Assembly (NCBI GenBank): GCA_036768485.1
Contig: JAVLUZ010000191.1
Span: forward strand, 2,516,953 to 2,580,952
Length of the DNA: 64,000 nt
From: Mermis nigrescens
Lineage: Eukaryota > Nematoda > Enoplea > Mermithida > Mermithidae
Direction: 5' to 3'
Position numbers and translations under genes: made by a program. This document shows, one piece after another, positions 24,283 to 35,780 of the stretch. The notes beneath the pieces are model-generated. The model saw only the letters and a list, made by a program, of their open reading frames with translations, did no database searches and had not been told where the DNA came from. How positions within the stretch are numbered: position 1 is the first letter of the stretch; every line of letters starts with the position of its first letter.

Positions 24283-26745
24283 GTTACAGTTCCTGTCACA
24301 GAAATTGCAAATGCAGCACCGCTGTGATCTACTACAGTTGCCAACTGCAGTAGAACGTAAGCGCTTCAACCATAGCCATGCGTATTTGGCCTTAGCAAGA
24401 TTGTGCGCGGTCGTAGTAAGATAGTGTGCAGTCGTAGTAAGATTGTGTTTGGCCTTAGTAGATCACAGCTAGTGGAATGAGGTGACCTTCTTAATGCGTA
24501 TCAATACAAGCATATAGTATGTGTGTGTCTTTCCCTTAATTCAATCGGAGAGTAATACGACCACACTGTTAATCCATAAATTGATGACTGTTTTATGCAA
24601 GTTGAAGGTCTAATGCGTGCTGCATGCAGCATGGAAGGTTCCCAGTACGCCTAAGTATGTGCTTTGTGCCTGTTGTATGCAGCGTGGATCGGAAAGATAA
24701 AAATGGCCAGACTGGCTGTTCTTTTGACAGAGGCATGGAAGAATGAAAATATATTTTGATGAAAAAATTCAACTAAATAAGCATCTGAAGTGATTGGAAA
24801 AAATAATTATACTTTCATTACATAATTTTATATTAATATTTAGATGATAAAGTTAGTAATATTAGAGGGGAACTGACATGGAATACGACCAGGCAGGAAT
24901 TCGAAAATTGATATTTAAAATTAATTTTAAAATGAATGAATTGATTAATTAATCATAAATCTTTATTTGATTCTTCTATAAATGCTGAAAAGAACAATAA
25001 AATTAATCATCTGTCATATCAGCACAGCATGGGGATTCTGAAGGGATGAAACCTAAAAAATTTTGTATTGAAAACATTGTTGATGCTCCTTCCTTCAAGC
25101 CACACATGGCCATGGGGGACTTGTGACCCCAGAAGTTGATATACCCCTGCAAATTACTGTAGACCCCAGAATTCTATATTTAGTAATATTTTTGGCGATT
25201 TAACCCATCCTAAACCCCTGGAATTCAGGTGCTGCATATTAAAATCTTTGTTAAAATGAACTAAATAATAAATGTCATAATACCTTTAAAATACAAAATT
25301 TATAAAAAGCTCCTCATTATCCACTCTCAAAAATATTTTCTATTTTCGCTTTTTTCATTTATTTACAAAATATGCATCAATAATGAATTCAGTTCAGAAG
25401 TGAAATACATCACATGGTGTCTATCTCCTCAGGCAAGCATATAGTTCAAGAAATATTGCCCGTTCTATTATTTTGCGCAAATTTTATTCTGACCAGCCCC
25501 TTCACAATTTTTCTTGTTCAATTAGAGTACTTAAATATGTGTATCTACCATTTTGTATTTGTTCTATTCAGCAGACATACATATGCTTACACATGTATTC
25601 AATGCGAAACTTGAAAACACAACATCAAATTATTATGTCCTGATATTTTAATACACAAGCTCACAGAGATTTCACTCGCGTACCAAGCTCTCTGTTTGAC
25701 TAAGGATGCATAAATTATGCTAATTAGATAGCAAATTGGCTCGCATGTGCAACAGGCTGCGTCGTAAAAATTGAATCTTCTGTGTAAAAAGTGTAGTAAT
25801 CTAGCGTTGAATTTTGACTTGACTAACCTGTGAATAAATCGAAATATTGCAACCAAAATAACTCAGTGCACTATGCATGATGATCAATTAATTTGCAAAA
25901 GTATGTGTCATCTATATTTCACTATTTTGTTAATTTTTCTGTTTAGCTTAGACCTTACAGTCACTATTCATTCCTCTTCCCAATTTTGCAATATAATAGT
26001 GAAAAATTTGGTTTGCACAAGAAGGAAAATACCTTTTTAAAAATCATTTTCTTCAAAAGATAAGAGCAATTTGCCTTGATTTTATTTCTAATTTTGATTT
26101 AGTCGAAAAGATGCGCTTTTTAAAATCATATAACTAATGACAAAAGAAATTTTGGGCCTATATGATTTTTAAATCTTTTGCTCTTTATTAGCCATGAATT
26201 TGTTTCAAAACGCGAAACGCTCTCAGCCTGAAATTAATTTTAAAATACTTTTTGCTGCAGAGCAATATGCAATTGATCGCACACAGAAAATACTATTTTA
26301 TTCCATTTTTATGCTCATTATCTCTTAGATGAGATTCTAATGGAGGAAACGAGAATCATAATGACATGCACAAAAATGCCTATCAATTTTTACCTTTCTT
26401 TTCTCAAATTAAACCTGCAACATGCACACAATTTTGAAATGCATGCACGCAAAAATCAAAGCAGATTGAGAAGGATTTTCTTTTCCATTAGTGTGGCAAA
26501 TAATGCAATATGCTAGCTGTGATCTACTAAGGCCGAATGCAATCTTACTACGACTGCGCGCAATCTTACTGCGACTGCGCACAATCTTACTGTGACTGCG
26601 TGCAATCTTACTGTGACTGCGCGCAATCTTATTACGGCCAAATACGCATGGCTATGGTTGAAGCACTTACCTTCTACTACGGTTATCAACCATGTAGTAG
26701 ATCACAGGGCTGCTGCATTTGCAATTTCCATGGCAGGAACTGTAC
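24283..26745. mobile_element. 2.46-kb inverted-repeat DNA element inside the LINE
   Basis: A perfect 8-bp duplication ATCTTACA flanks it (24275-24282 and 26746-26753). The terminal inverted repeats are long: about 190 bp on the left and 240 bp on the right, starting near ACAGTTCCTG. Each includes CTGTGATCTACTA, CGCTTCAACCATAGCC-like sequence and 21-bp units of the type GCAGTCGTAGTAAGATTGTG. The right arm has about five such units and the left two to three. No transposase frame is visible in the AT-rich interior. The 8-bp duplication suggests hAT-type mobilisation. Confidence 0.82.
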
Positions 26746-26753
26746 ATCTTACA

Positions 26754-27388
26754 TGAAACTTTTTTGATTATCTGAAGCAGGTTCTTCAGTTCGAGATCTA
26801 GGTGTTCCCTTGACAACAAACTTATCATCTAGTTGTCATTTGCATAAGATATCAGCAAAAACTTCAAAAATGGGTGCTTTGATTTTCGAATGTTCTAAAC
26901 CATGTGATCTAAAAATGTTGGTTCTTGCTTTTAAGATATATATTCGGTCTATAGTAGAGTATACTCCAACTGTATGCAGCTCTCATTCGCTTTCTGATAT
27001 CAACAGGGTAGAATGGGTGCAGCAGAAATTTACTAGAAGGTTATTTGGATATAGGGGACTTTCTGACTTTCATATGATGAAGGGCTAAAGGGCTCAAATT
27101 TAGAGAGGCTTGAACTCTCTAGTATTTATTTTGATTTAATTGTTGTTGTGTATAATATTATTCATTATAATCTCTTACCTTCTGAAGATTTTTATCAGTT
27201 TTATGGTTATTAGGAATGCATTTGCAAATTAGATCTATTTAGGTAAATTTCGAATTGATTGTAAGAAGTATTGTTTTGCTACTAGACCAGCTAGAATTTG
27301 GAACGATCTTCCACAATATATTCGAAATTCTCCAAATTTTGAGACATTTAGGAGAAATTTTAAAAAAGTTGATTTCAGGAATTTTTGA
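26754..27388 (+). pseudogene. LINE reverse transcriptase fragment (C-terminal part)
   Basis: After the insertion the plus strand reads SVRDLGVPL, then YIRSIVEYTPTVCSSHSLSDI, VEWVQQKFTRRLFGY, and further on ATRPARIWNDLPQYIRNSP up to a stop at about 27388. These are the standard C-terminal landmarks of CR1/Jockey-like LINEs (SVRDLGV, LEYxxxVWSP, QxxFTxRL, WNxLPxxI). Several frameshifts separate the pieces, so the copy is dead. A 3' untranslated region to about 27645 contains AATAAA-like sequence. Confidence 0.75.
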
Positions 27389-27792
27389 TGGGGAACATGT
27401 GATCGCAATTCACTATTTGCCTGTGTGTCCAGGACATTTCGCATTTTACACTTTGCTATCTTACTTTAATTGTGACTTTTTTATCCTTACGAGTATTCCT
27501 AAATAATATATTATTCTTACTTTTATTATTAAATTGTTTTGCAGCTAATGAATTTCATTTCTAGATACAACTTATTGTTATTCTTGCAATGTGATGATTT
27601 GGTTGGTGGCACTGGATTTCGAAGTGATGCACAGAATTATCAATAAACAACCAATTTGTACCTCAAACTGGGGCGTGGGTAAAATCCGGGACTGAAAATG
27701 GAAATGGGAAATGGAAAACGGATAAGAGCCGGAAATGGAAAATGAAGATGGAAAATGGAAAATGGAAAAGTGGGTATAAGCAGGAAATAGAG

Positions 27793-28120
27793 GCTAAAGT
27801 TAAGAATACGGTACTTTTAGAAAAGGAGTGAAACGAATAAGGAATGCCAAAATTTTTTCGCCAAACTGGTAAAACATGACAAATTAAAAGCGCGGAAAAA
27901 AATTTGGTGAAAATCGGAGCCAAACTTGCAAAAAATGCAGGCAACTCTCGATTTGGGCTAAACTTAAGAATATGGTACTTTTAGAGAAGGAGCAAAACGA
28001 ATATGGCATGCCAAAATTTTTTGCCAAACTGGTAGAACATGATAAATTGAAGCACGGAAAATAAATTTGGTGAAAATCTGAGCCATACTTGCAAAGTTGG
28101 AGGCAACTCTCGATTTGAGT
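27793..28120. repeat. tandem duplication, about 164 bp x 2
   Basis: Both units run from GGCTAAA, TTAAGAATANGGTACTTTTAG, through CCAAACTGGTA and CAACTCTCGATTTG. The second unit ends in GAGTGTTGGG, the start of the longer repeat found at 28107 and 29962. Confidence 0.8.
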
Positions 28121-28417
28121 GTTGGGTGGGACGATTACCAGGTCGATCCAAGGACTTACACATTTGTCAGAAATGAATGATATGGGCTGAAATTACAGGA
28201 GGAAGCATAGCAATAAAAGAGAAAAAAAGGAGCGGAAAACTGTTTGAAATTTAAAAAAATTGAAAAATTTTTATATTTTGTTGCTTGTTTTTTCGGTTTT
28301 ACTTGGATAAGATATACGAAAATCTAAGTTTTTGCTTCTATTAAACTTAGGCTTAGGCTTAGTATATCTGAAAAGATGTTTTAAGCTGCTTAGGTCGAGG
28401 TTGCTCCCGCTCAGGTT
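28107..28417. repeat. direct repeat, first copy (about 310 bp)
   Basis: It runs from CTCGATTTGAGTGTTGGG through GATCCAAGGACTTA, TTTCGGTTTTACTTG, AAGATATACGAAAATCTAAG and GCTTAGGCTTAGTATATCTG to GCTCCCGCTCAGG. The same order is found at 29962-30275. The two copies flank the palindrome at 28875-29957. Confidence 0.8.
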
Positions 28418-28607
28418 GATGTATAGATGCTTAGATCGATGTATAGATGCTTAGATCGATGTATAGATGCTTAGATCGATGTATAGATGCATAGATCGAT
28501 GTATAGATGCTTAGGTCGATGTATAGATGCTTAGGTCGATGTATGTATAGATGCTTAGGTCGATGTATAGATGCTTAGGTCGATGTATAGATGCTTAGGT
28601 CGATGTA
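28418..28607. repeat. 20-bp tandem repeat, about 9.5 units
   Basis: The unit is GATGTATAGATGCTTAGATC, with GGTC replacing GATC in later units and one 4-bp insertion near 28543. Confidence 0.95.
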
Positions 28608-29162
28608 AATTGGGTATCTACATGTGATTCTGCATTCAGCTGTTTGAATCTTTAAATACTTAGGTCGAGAAGATGTTTGCTCAGGTCGAGAAGAGGCTAC
28701 TTAATCGAAACCCATAGCTTTTGTTATATTAATCATAGACGGATGAAATTTTTTTCCCGCGCTTTCTTTCAAAATGTTCTAAGTACTGAACAAAAAAATC
28801 CGCTCTTCTGAAGTTTATTTTTTAGTATTTTGAAAGTACCATATTTTTAAGTTAGGTACTCCCTCGATTTGAGGGTTGGGTAAAATCCAGAACCAGGACC
28901 AGGACCAGGACCAGGACAAAATGGGTAAAATCCGAACAATCAATCAGGACCAGGACCAGGACCGGACTCAGGACAAATGGGTAAAATCCGGAAAATCAAT
29001 CAGGACCAAGTCCAGGACCGGACTCAGGACAAATGGGTAAAATGCAGACAATCAATCAGGACCAGGACCAGGACCGGACTCAGGACAAATAGGTAAAATC
29101 CGGACAAACAATCAGGACAATGAAAAGATCAGGACAATGTATTAGATATGCAGGGTCGGACT

Positions 29163-29396
29163 CACACCTGGGCGTGGGGATTTGGGGTGTATGCGCCCCC
29201 AGAAAAAAATACCCCCCAGAATTCAATTTTTAAAATTTTTTCCAATTTTTTCCCAATTTTTTGATGCCAATGGATAGTGCTCTATGAGAAACGTCGAAAA
29301 ATGGTGTTTTTTCCGCCATACCACCATTTTTAAGGCCATTTTTGACCTTCAAATAAATTTGCATCCCCCCCAGAATTTTCTTGCTGCCCACGTATG
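29163..29396. mobile_element. MITE-like element in the palindrome centre
   Basis: The ends CACACCTGGGCGTGGGG and, inverted, CATACGTGGGCAGCAAG bound it. The flanking octamers GTCGGACT / ATTGGACT agree at 6 of 8 positions. A reversed relative is at about 21571-21816 (shared CGACGTTTCTCAT and ATTCTGGNGGGG). Confidence 0.55.
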
Positions 29397-29558
29397 ATTG
29401 GACTGGCCAGGACCTTGGTGGCGGTTGTGAACCCCAGTGGCGCTTGTGAACCCCCATCAGGCCCCCTTTGGGCACCCTCGCCTAGTTCTGGAACTACCCC
29501 ACTCCAATTGTCCTGATTAATTGTCCGGATTTTACTCATTTTGTCCGGTCCTGGCTAG

Positions 29559-29724
29559 CAGGCACATAGCTGGCCCTCCTATTTTGGGGGGACCAACACC
29601 AATTTTGGGGGGTCCAAGCCAAAAACAGCACAAAATAACGTGTAGTCTTATTTTTCCGGTTTTTTTCTGAATTTTGGGGTTCTGGACCCCCCTTCCCCCA
29701 TTCCCCCCCACAGCTACATGCCTG
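29559..29724. mobile_element. hAT-like MITE, 166 bp
   Basis: The ends are CAGGCACATAGCTGG and, inverted, CAGGCATGTAGCTGTGG. A perfect 8-bp duplication CTGGCTAG flanks it (29551-29558 and 29725-29732). It is the same family as 4845-4930. Confidence 0.88.
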
Positions 29725-29961
29725 CTGGCTAGTCCAACCCTGCATATCTTATACATTGTCCTGATCTTTTCATTGTCCTGATTGTTTGTCCGGATTATAC
29801 CCATTTGTCCTGAGTCCGGTCCCGGTCCTGGTCCTGATTGATTGTCTGGATTTTACCCATTTGTCCTGAGTCCGGTCCTGGTCCTGGTCCTGATTGATTG
29901 TCCGGATTAAACCAATTTTGTCCTGGTCCTGGTCCTGGTCCTGGTTCCAGATTTTACCTTT

Positions 29962-30275
29962 TCCCTCGATTTGAGTGTTGGGACGGTTAGACGGCTCGAT
30001 CCAAGGACTTATACATTTGTAGGAAATACAAAATCTGGGCTGAAATAACGAAAGGAAGCAATGCAATGAACGAGTGAGTAAAAAGAAAAAGACGCGGAAA
30101 GCTGATTCAAATTTTAAAAAACTTCAAAAAATTTTCATATTTCTGCATGTTTTTTTTTCGGTTTTACTTGACAAGATATACGAAAATCTAAGTTTTTGCT
30201 TCTGTTATACTTAGGCTTAGGCTTAGTATATCTGAAAAGGTGTTTAAAGCTGCTTATATCGAGGTTGCTCCCGCT
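29962..30275. repeat. direct repeat, second copy (about 310 bp)
   Basis: It matches 28107-28417 in the same orientation. It is followed by the left end of the 30294-33270 element instead of the 20-bp tandem array. Confidence 0.8.
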
Positions 30276-30293
30276 CAGGTAGTTGCTCACAGG

Positions 30294-33270
30294 CAGTGTT
30301 GCCAACCCAAATTTTCAAAAACCTCAAATCACTGGCCAAAAAAACCTCAAAAATTAGGGTAAAACCTCAAAATTTAGAAATGATTTCTATCCAGTGTACA
30401 ATAAGGTTTACAGGCTTTGTAGCTATTTTCATTTAAGCTTAACCCAAATTTCTGTGGTTTTGCTCAAGTGGATCTAATTTTATAGCTTTTACTCAGTTCA
30501 GGGTGGCCACTGGTTTCCTAAAATAAAATTCCAGGATTTTTCACGGGGTTTCCTGGGTGATTTATAGACAATTTCCCAGTTTTTAATCATGCCTTAAACG
30601 CACACGATACATACAGAAGTGTCATGATAAGAACATGAAAAAGGGTGAGGCACAAGCAACTTTTAATCAAACAAATGCAAATACTACACGAAACGTTTTG
30701 GAACAATCATAATTTCTTTTTCAATGATGCTAACAAGTTGTTGATAGCAGTTCTCGCAGCCTATAATATAGTCCAGTAGCGATTTTAGTGTGGTAAAAGA
30801 GGGTTTTCGATCTTTAGTAGCGTATTTCAGCTAATTTCTGGGTTTCTCGCGCCAAAAATTACTAAGAATTGACTCAAAACGATTTGGCATTTTTCCATTC
30901 TAAATGCAAATTCTGCCATTTTAAAGATATATAGGACAAGTGGCGAATCTAGGATTTTCTTAAGGGGGGCGGTATCCCAGCTTTTCCAAAAACAGTCAAA
31001 AATAGATCAAAAAATTTGTCCCTAACGCGCAAAATAGTGTTTTTTTGTGCTTTACATTGTATACTTTCACATAAAATCACTTGACGCAATATATTTTCTG
31101 AAAATTTTAAAATGTTAGACAATTTTGTGCGGAAAAATCATTAAATTTCTTTGACTTCAACAAAAATCTGGCGCGAAGCGCCGGAACATTCGTGGAATTA
31201 AGGCGGATAGACGTCTAGAAGCATAACTTACTGCTTGATTTCCTGTATTTATATCACTTGATGCGAAACATAGAAATTTTTGATTGAAAATAAAAGAAAA
31301 CTATGCAAAAATAGCTGTTAAAATTGTTTTGAAATCTACATGAACAGAAAATGGCTTCAAGACAGTCTTTTTTTGTACAAGGTCCGTTTGTACATATACA
31401 AAGATGGTCCCTGAAAGTCATTTTACATTTTGTACACACAAATTTTTGGGTACTGATATAGTACGGTAGCGACTTTAGTGTCGTAAAAACAGAGTTGTTC
31501 GACCTTTGGTAGTGTATTTTCCTGGTTTTATGAGGGCGGAAATCATTAAGAATTGTCTTAAAACGGCGCGAAGCGCCGAAAAATTTGACATGTTTCCTTT
31601 CGAAATGCGATATCTGCTATTATAAAAATATATAGGACACACAATTACTCATTTTGGTGCGAAGCACCGAAAATTTTTGCGGATTTCATACCTTTTTTGC
31701 AGATTTTGTCTTCCCGAAAATCTTTGTTCATCTACAAAGACGGTCCCGAAAAGTCTTTGTACATCAGGGAAAATGTTTGCCGAATAAAAAAACGTGCTTC
31801 CATGTCGCCAAGAAAGTAAATAAATGTCATTAATAGGTATCATCCGGCGCGTAGCGCCGGAAAAATTAGAGAAGTTATAATCACTGACGGCCAAAAATCG
31901 TTGCAAATTGCTTATCCATTCTTTATCTCGCCAAATATTTTTGGCCAATAGGGGGTGTCAATATGACCAGTGACCACTAGAGCTGTTCAATTCGTAAATT
32001 TTGCTACCCGTGTCTAAAACATGGTGAGAATCAAATAGACACCCTCTTAAATAAAGGCCATTTTCTGCATAAAACCTGTGCAGAACAGAAGAAATAGATG
32101 CAAAATACGCTTTAGGTTGTATAAAGACTAAAAATCGAGCGTTTAAACCGCGCTTGGGAATAAGTAAACTCTAATCATAATTTTGAAATTTTTAGCGATT
32201 TTGGCTACAAAAAAGCGAGGGGGAGTAAAGGGAAAATCATTCATATATTCCCTTTCGTGGGTTACGTGTTCCCCCCTATCCTCGGGGATACTGGGCCTGA
32301 TTACCCCTGTTAGATTATTGGACACACAGGTCTATACCTACCTAGTCCATGCAAACAATACTCCAGTGAAAGAAATTTATAGATACTAAGCTGCGTACAA
32401 TAAATGCTTTGTATGATTAGAAAATCGAAGATGAATTTGTTATTCATAATTAATTATAATTACGTTTGGCACATCGTTCCGTAGTCAGGTCAAGTGTTTT
32501 ACCAAATGGGACAACGCAAAAAAGAAATTCATTTTACTTAAGTATAGGCAGATGCAGTTGTATTTATTTATTTTTTTAAATCAAGTTTTACATTGCGAAC
32601 ATGGGCCTGACTAAAAAAGAAGCGCAACACATGTTTAGTAGATATGCGACGTAGGTAAGTATGCGGAATCAGAACGCATGCCTGTATGAACAATTTTCAA
32701 TTGGAAATAAAAGCTAATATTGACGTTAAAAAAACAAATGACTAAATCCTACTCTGTGCACCTGCACAGTGCACAAGCCACAAAGTAAGCAAAAAAGGTT
32801 AATTCGAACTTCTTCAGTTTGGGGTTAGTAATGAAATTTCTTGTTGTTGTTGTGCTTTTCGTACGTTTTATGCATGTGGTAGCACTCCTGCTTAGGTTAT
32901 TACTCCCATGTTGGTTGATTATTAAGTACTCCAGCTTACTTTGAGATTATAGGCGTTACCATGGAACTCACTAGCACGTTTTAGGCAGTTCACTTCAGTG
33001 TCAGTTCCTCCAGCTAAATCAATTGCGTCACGAGCAAAGCGAAGTTGAAATTAGCTACAGCAGTTAACACAATATTTTAACTGTAATCGATATCTAGCTC
33101 GCTTATTTTAGAAAACCTCTAATTTTCACCAAAACCCCCAAAAAAATCTCAAAAATTTTCAAAAACCTCAACAAGAACCCCAAAAAATTAAAACCTCAAA
33201 AAAACCTCAAACGTAAAATAAAACCTCAAAATTTGAGGTAAAACCCCACGGTTGGCAAATGGCAACCCTG
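30294..33270. mobile_element. hAT-like non-autonomous element, 3.0 kb
   Basis: The left end is CAGTGTTGCCAACCC and the right end, inverted, CAGGGTTGCCATTTGCC. The flanking octamers CTCACAGG (30286-30293) and CTCAAAGG (33271-33278) match at 7 of 8 positions. Just inside both ends are runs of AAACCTCAAAA in the same orientation. The interior has no transposase frame and hosts MITE copy C, a partial copy of the same MITE near 30780-30945, and a CAAGTGGCGAATCTAGG element end near 30950. Confidence 0.82.
31363..31796. mobile_element. hAT-like MITE with TCTTTGTACA arms, copy C
   Basis: It starts CAGTCTTTTTTTGTACAAGG and ends AATAAAAAAACGTG. It has the two central palindromes (31564 GGCGCGAAGCGCC and 31655 GGTGCGAAGCACC; the second carries a compensating pair of changes). 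The flanks CTTCAAGA / CTTCCATG share the first four bases. It is nested in the 30294-33270 element. Confidence 0.75.
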
Positions 33271-33278
33271 CTCAAAGG

Positions 33279-34071
33279 GCGGTGTGCACAGCCGTGCACG
33301 GAACGGAACAAAGCGTTCTGTGCACAACATACAGTAAATTGATGAAAAATTAAATTATGCAAATTGAATAACCTGCTTTTCTTTAAATAAATTCAATCTC
33401 GACAATGGTCCAAAACAATTATTAAAACAGTGAAAATAATGTGTTGATTGACTTTGATTGTAAAAAAAATCAAAATAATTATTCTGTAAAGATATATTTA
33501 TACTAAAGTTGTTTTTAAATTAAGGGCATTTGTCAAAAAACTGAAAATCAGGCACCTACACATATCACAATTTTTCAGCCTACACTGTCTTTTGCGCCGA
33601 CTTTCTTTCATTTCAATTCAATTCGCCTAGTTCACGAGACAAATGAAATAAAAATATGATTTTTACATCTTGTTTTTGATTATCTCACATATTGTATATC
33701 CATCCTTTTTCTAATTCAGTCAATTAAATAAAATTGGCTATATGAATAAAGTTTCCTAATTTCATTCAGGAACTCCGTTTTGTAGACTATTTACCTTTAG
33801 GCTCTGCTAGTTGCGCCACCATACTACATACATAAGTTGAGGAAGAAAAACATATTTTTTCTCTACTCAAGATAAAACAATTTATGCCTTATTATGTGCC
33901 TGCCTGAACAAAGTGCGTACATATACATTTGAGTACGTTCTCCTACACCGAATGTGTAAACTCGTACATATATATGTGTGTAGGTTTGTGATGTTGACCT
34001 CGTCTTCAAATAGGTGGACTACAGTAGGATAGATATCTGTCAGCCAACCTCAACCCCATTATTAGGCACAA
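33279..34071. other. AT-rich, nothing recognised
   Basis: About 0.8 kb between the hAT-like element and the LTR element. I see no coding frame, repeat array or RNA gene. Confidence 0.5.
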
Positions 34072-34076
34072 ACAAG

Positions 34077-35392
34077 TGTCACGCTCGCTGCGCTTAACCT
34101 ATTTCCTTTGCGTGCGTTATTATCGTTTCGATATCCTTAGCACGCTTCTATAATCTAGCGCGCTTTCTAAAACTTAATTTTCCACTCAAATATATATATC
34201 AAAACACGTGACACGTTTAGATCAAGAAGACAGAGATTTTTGGACTATTTTATTTAGAAATAACTTTTATACTTTTTTTGACACTTTACAAAATGGAAGG
34301 AACGAATAATACTCACGTTTCCAAAACGAATTACGAAATGACGTTGACGATCGAATTTATGACGAAAACGAACGGAATTATGAATACGGACGTACAGGTC
34401 GAAGCTAAACTGAGTACGCGAATTCGAGCGAAGTAAGCTTGTTGATCGAAGTCGGAAATTGATACAAAAACAATGCTTTAAAGCGTCGGACGAAGTCGAA
34501 ATACGGTTCGACAGTAAGCTAAGTCGACTTGCAGGTTGGGAACGCTCGATGACAGAAAACAACTATGGAAATTCGCTGGTCGGAGTCGGAAGTACTTGCT
34601 GACAAAAACAACGGCGAGGCTGAGCGAGTATCCATCGTAATCCGCTTTATATAGAACTTTTGAATTTTCTCAGATTGATGGATGATCTGGAAGGCTGCCA
34701 AGTGGGGACTTGGGCCTGCTGATATTTGGAGATCATTTACATGGGTTGAGCATGTTTCATGCTTCTGGGCAACAGTTATTGCATTTTCATTTTCCCGAAC
34801 TTTTGCCCCTTTTGTCTCCATATGAGCTGTACTTTGCATGCTGCTTTTGTTCTATCTCATCCGTCGCTTAGCATGTCGGAAGCATACTCTGCATGTTTAA
34901 AGCGGATTTACGCATACTTACGTGCTAAAGCTTGCCTATGTTTTAGTACATTTATAACGCTATTTGGATGGTCGATTTTTTACTAATTTTTAGATTATCC
35001 GGATTAATTCCGGATAACTGTCAGATTAAAACTGACTTTCGTTCTATTGTTTCACTTTCCTGACCGCTTAAGTCAACTTCCATCCGCCCCAATCTTAAAT
35101 CCTTTTTGCAATCGCCCTTTTTCCGCATTTCTCTCAGCATGTTTACAAATTTTAACATGTACGTGCATAATATCGCATAATAATGATGTTAATTAAGACA
35201 CGTAATTAAATTCGTGCGATTTTTACACAGGCTTGCATTAGACATGAAAGAAAAGTACGCAATATTATGAACAATTTTGATTTGCGTTTTTAAGCGAAAA
35301 TATTATCTAAACAAATTGCGAAAATTAAGATATTTTGGTATGATGTTTATATAATTTACATAAAAACAATCAGCATGTAGCGTTACTTGACA
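34077..35392 (-). repeat. LTR (3' LTR on the minus strand)
   Basis: It starts TGTCACGCTCGCTGCG and ends GTTACTTGACA on the plus strand; the tips TGTCA/TGACA are inverted. It is about 290 bp longer than the other LTR because 45091-46125 lacks the segment matching about 34387-34674. Other differences are mostly single-base changes and indels. The many small frames here are not genes. Confidence 0.88.
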
Positions 35393-35403
35393 CGCCCTTC
35401 TTT
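35393..35403 (-). promoter_or_regulatory. polypurine tract
   Basis: On the minus strand AAAGAAGGGCG abuts the 3' LTR. In LTR elements this tract primes plus-strand DNA synthesis. Confidence 0.65.
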
Positions 35404-35780
35404 AGGCTCAGCCGTCCTCGGCTGGCGGTTGTCGATTTGCCCGCAGAAAATAACGATGTCCGATATCCGCGGCTGGGGGTCAACATTAGTAGTTTGATAT
35501 GTCCCCAAAATCGGTGGCGAGCTTCTTTCTAGCAAGTCGTTGATCTTCTACTAATTTTTCTGGGTGGCTTATGAGCGATTATAATACTTTTTGATGCGAT
35601 TTACATGTTACAACTTGGTTACAATTGCCCGCAATGTCAATTTTTATATTGGGGAGTTTACCTCAATGATACGGTATGGTCCCGTATAAACTGGCAGTAA
35701 CTTTTTAGGTATGCCACGACTTATAGCCTCGTTTTCTAGAAGAATTAAGCTGCCTATTTTACACTCTGTGTCTTTTGCTT

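Larger units (their letters stand above)
28875..29957. repeat. about 1.1-kb palindrome built from GGACCAGG repeats
   Basis: The left arm (28875-29162) has 50-60-bp units of GGTAAAATCCGGACAATCAA plus (GGACCA)n and ends GCAGGGTCGGACT. The right arm (29731-29957) is its reverse complement, starting AGTCCAACCCTGCATAT and ending GGTTCCAGATTTTACC. Two small transposons (29163-29396 and 29559-29724) sit in the centre. Flanking copies of CCCTCGATTTGAG lie on both sides. Confidence 0.8.

Noticed and set aside
27663..27944. Phenylalanine/serine-rich frame on the minus strand
   Set aside because: It is a translation of GGAAATGGAAAATGG-type low-complexity repeats.
28418..28607. Regular 20-bp repeats considered as a CRISPR-like array
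   Set aside because: The units are contiguous with no unique spacers, and the sequence is eukaryotic. It is a simple minisatellite.
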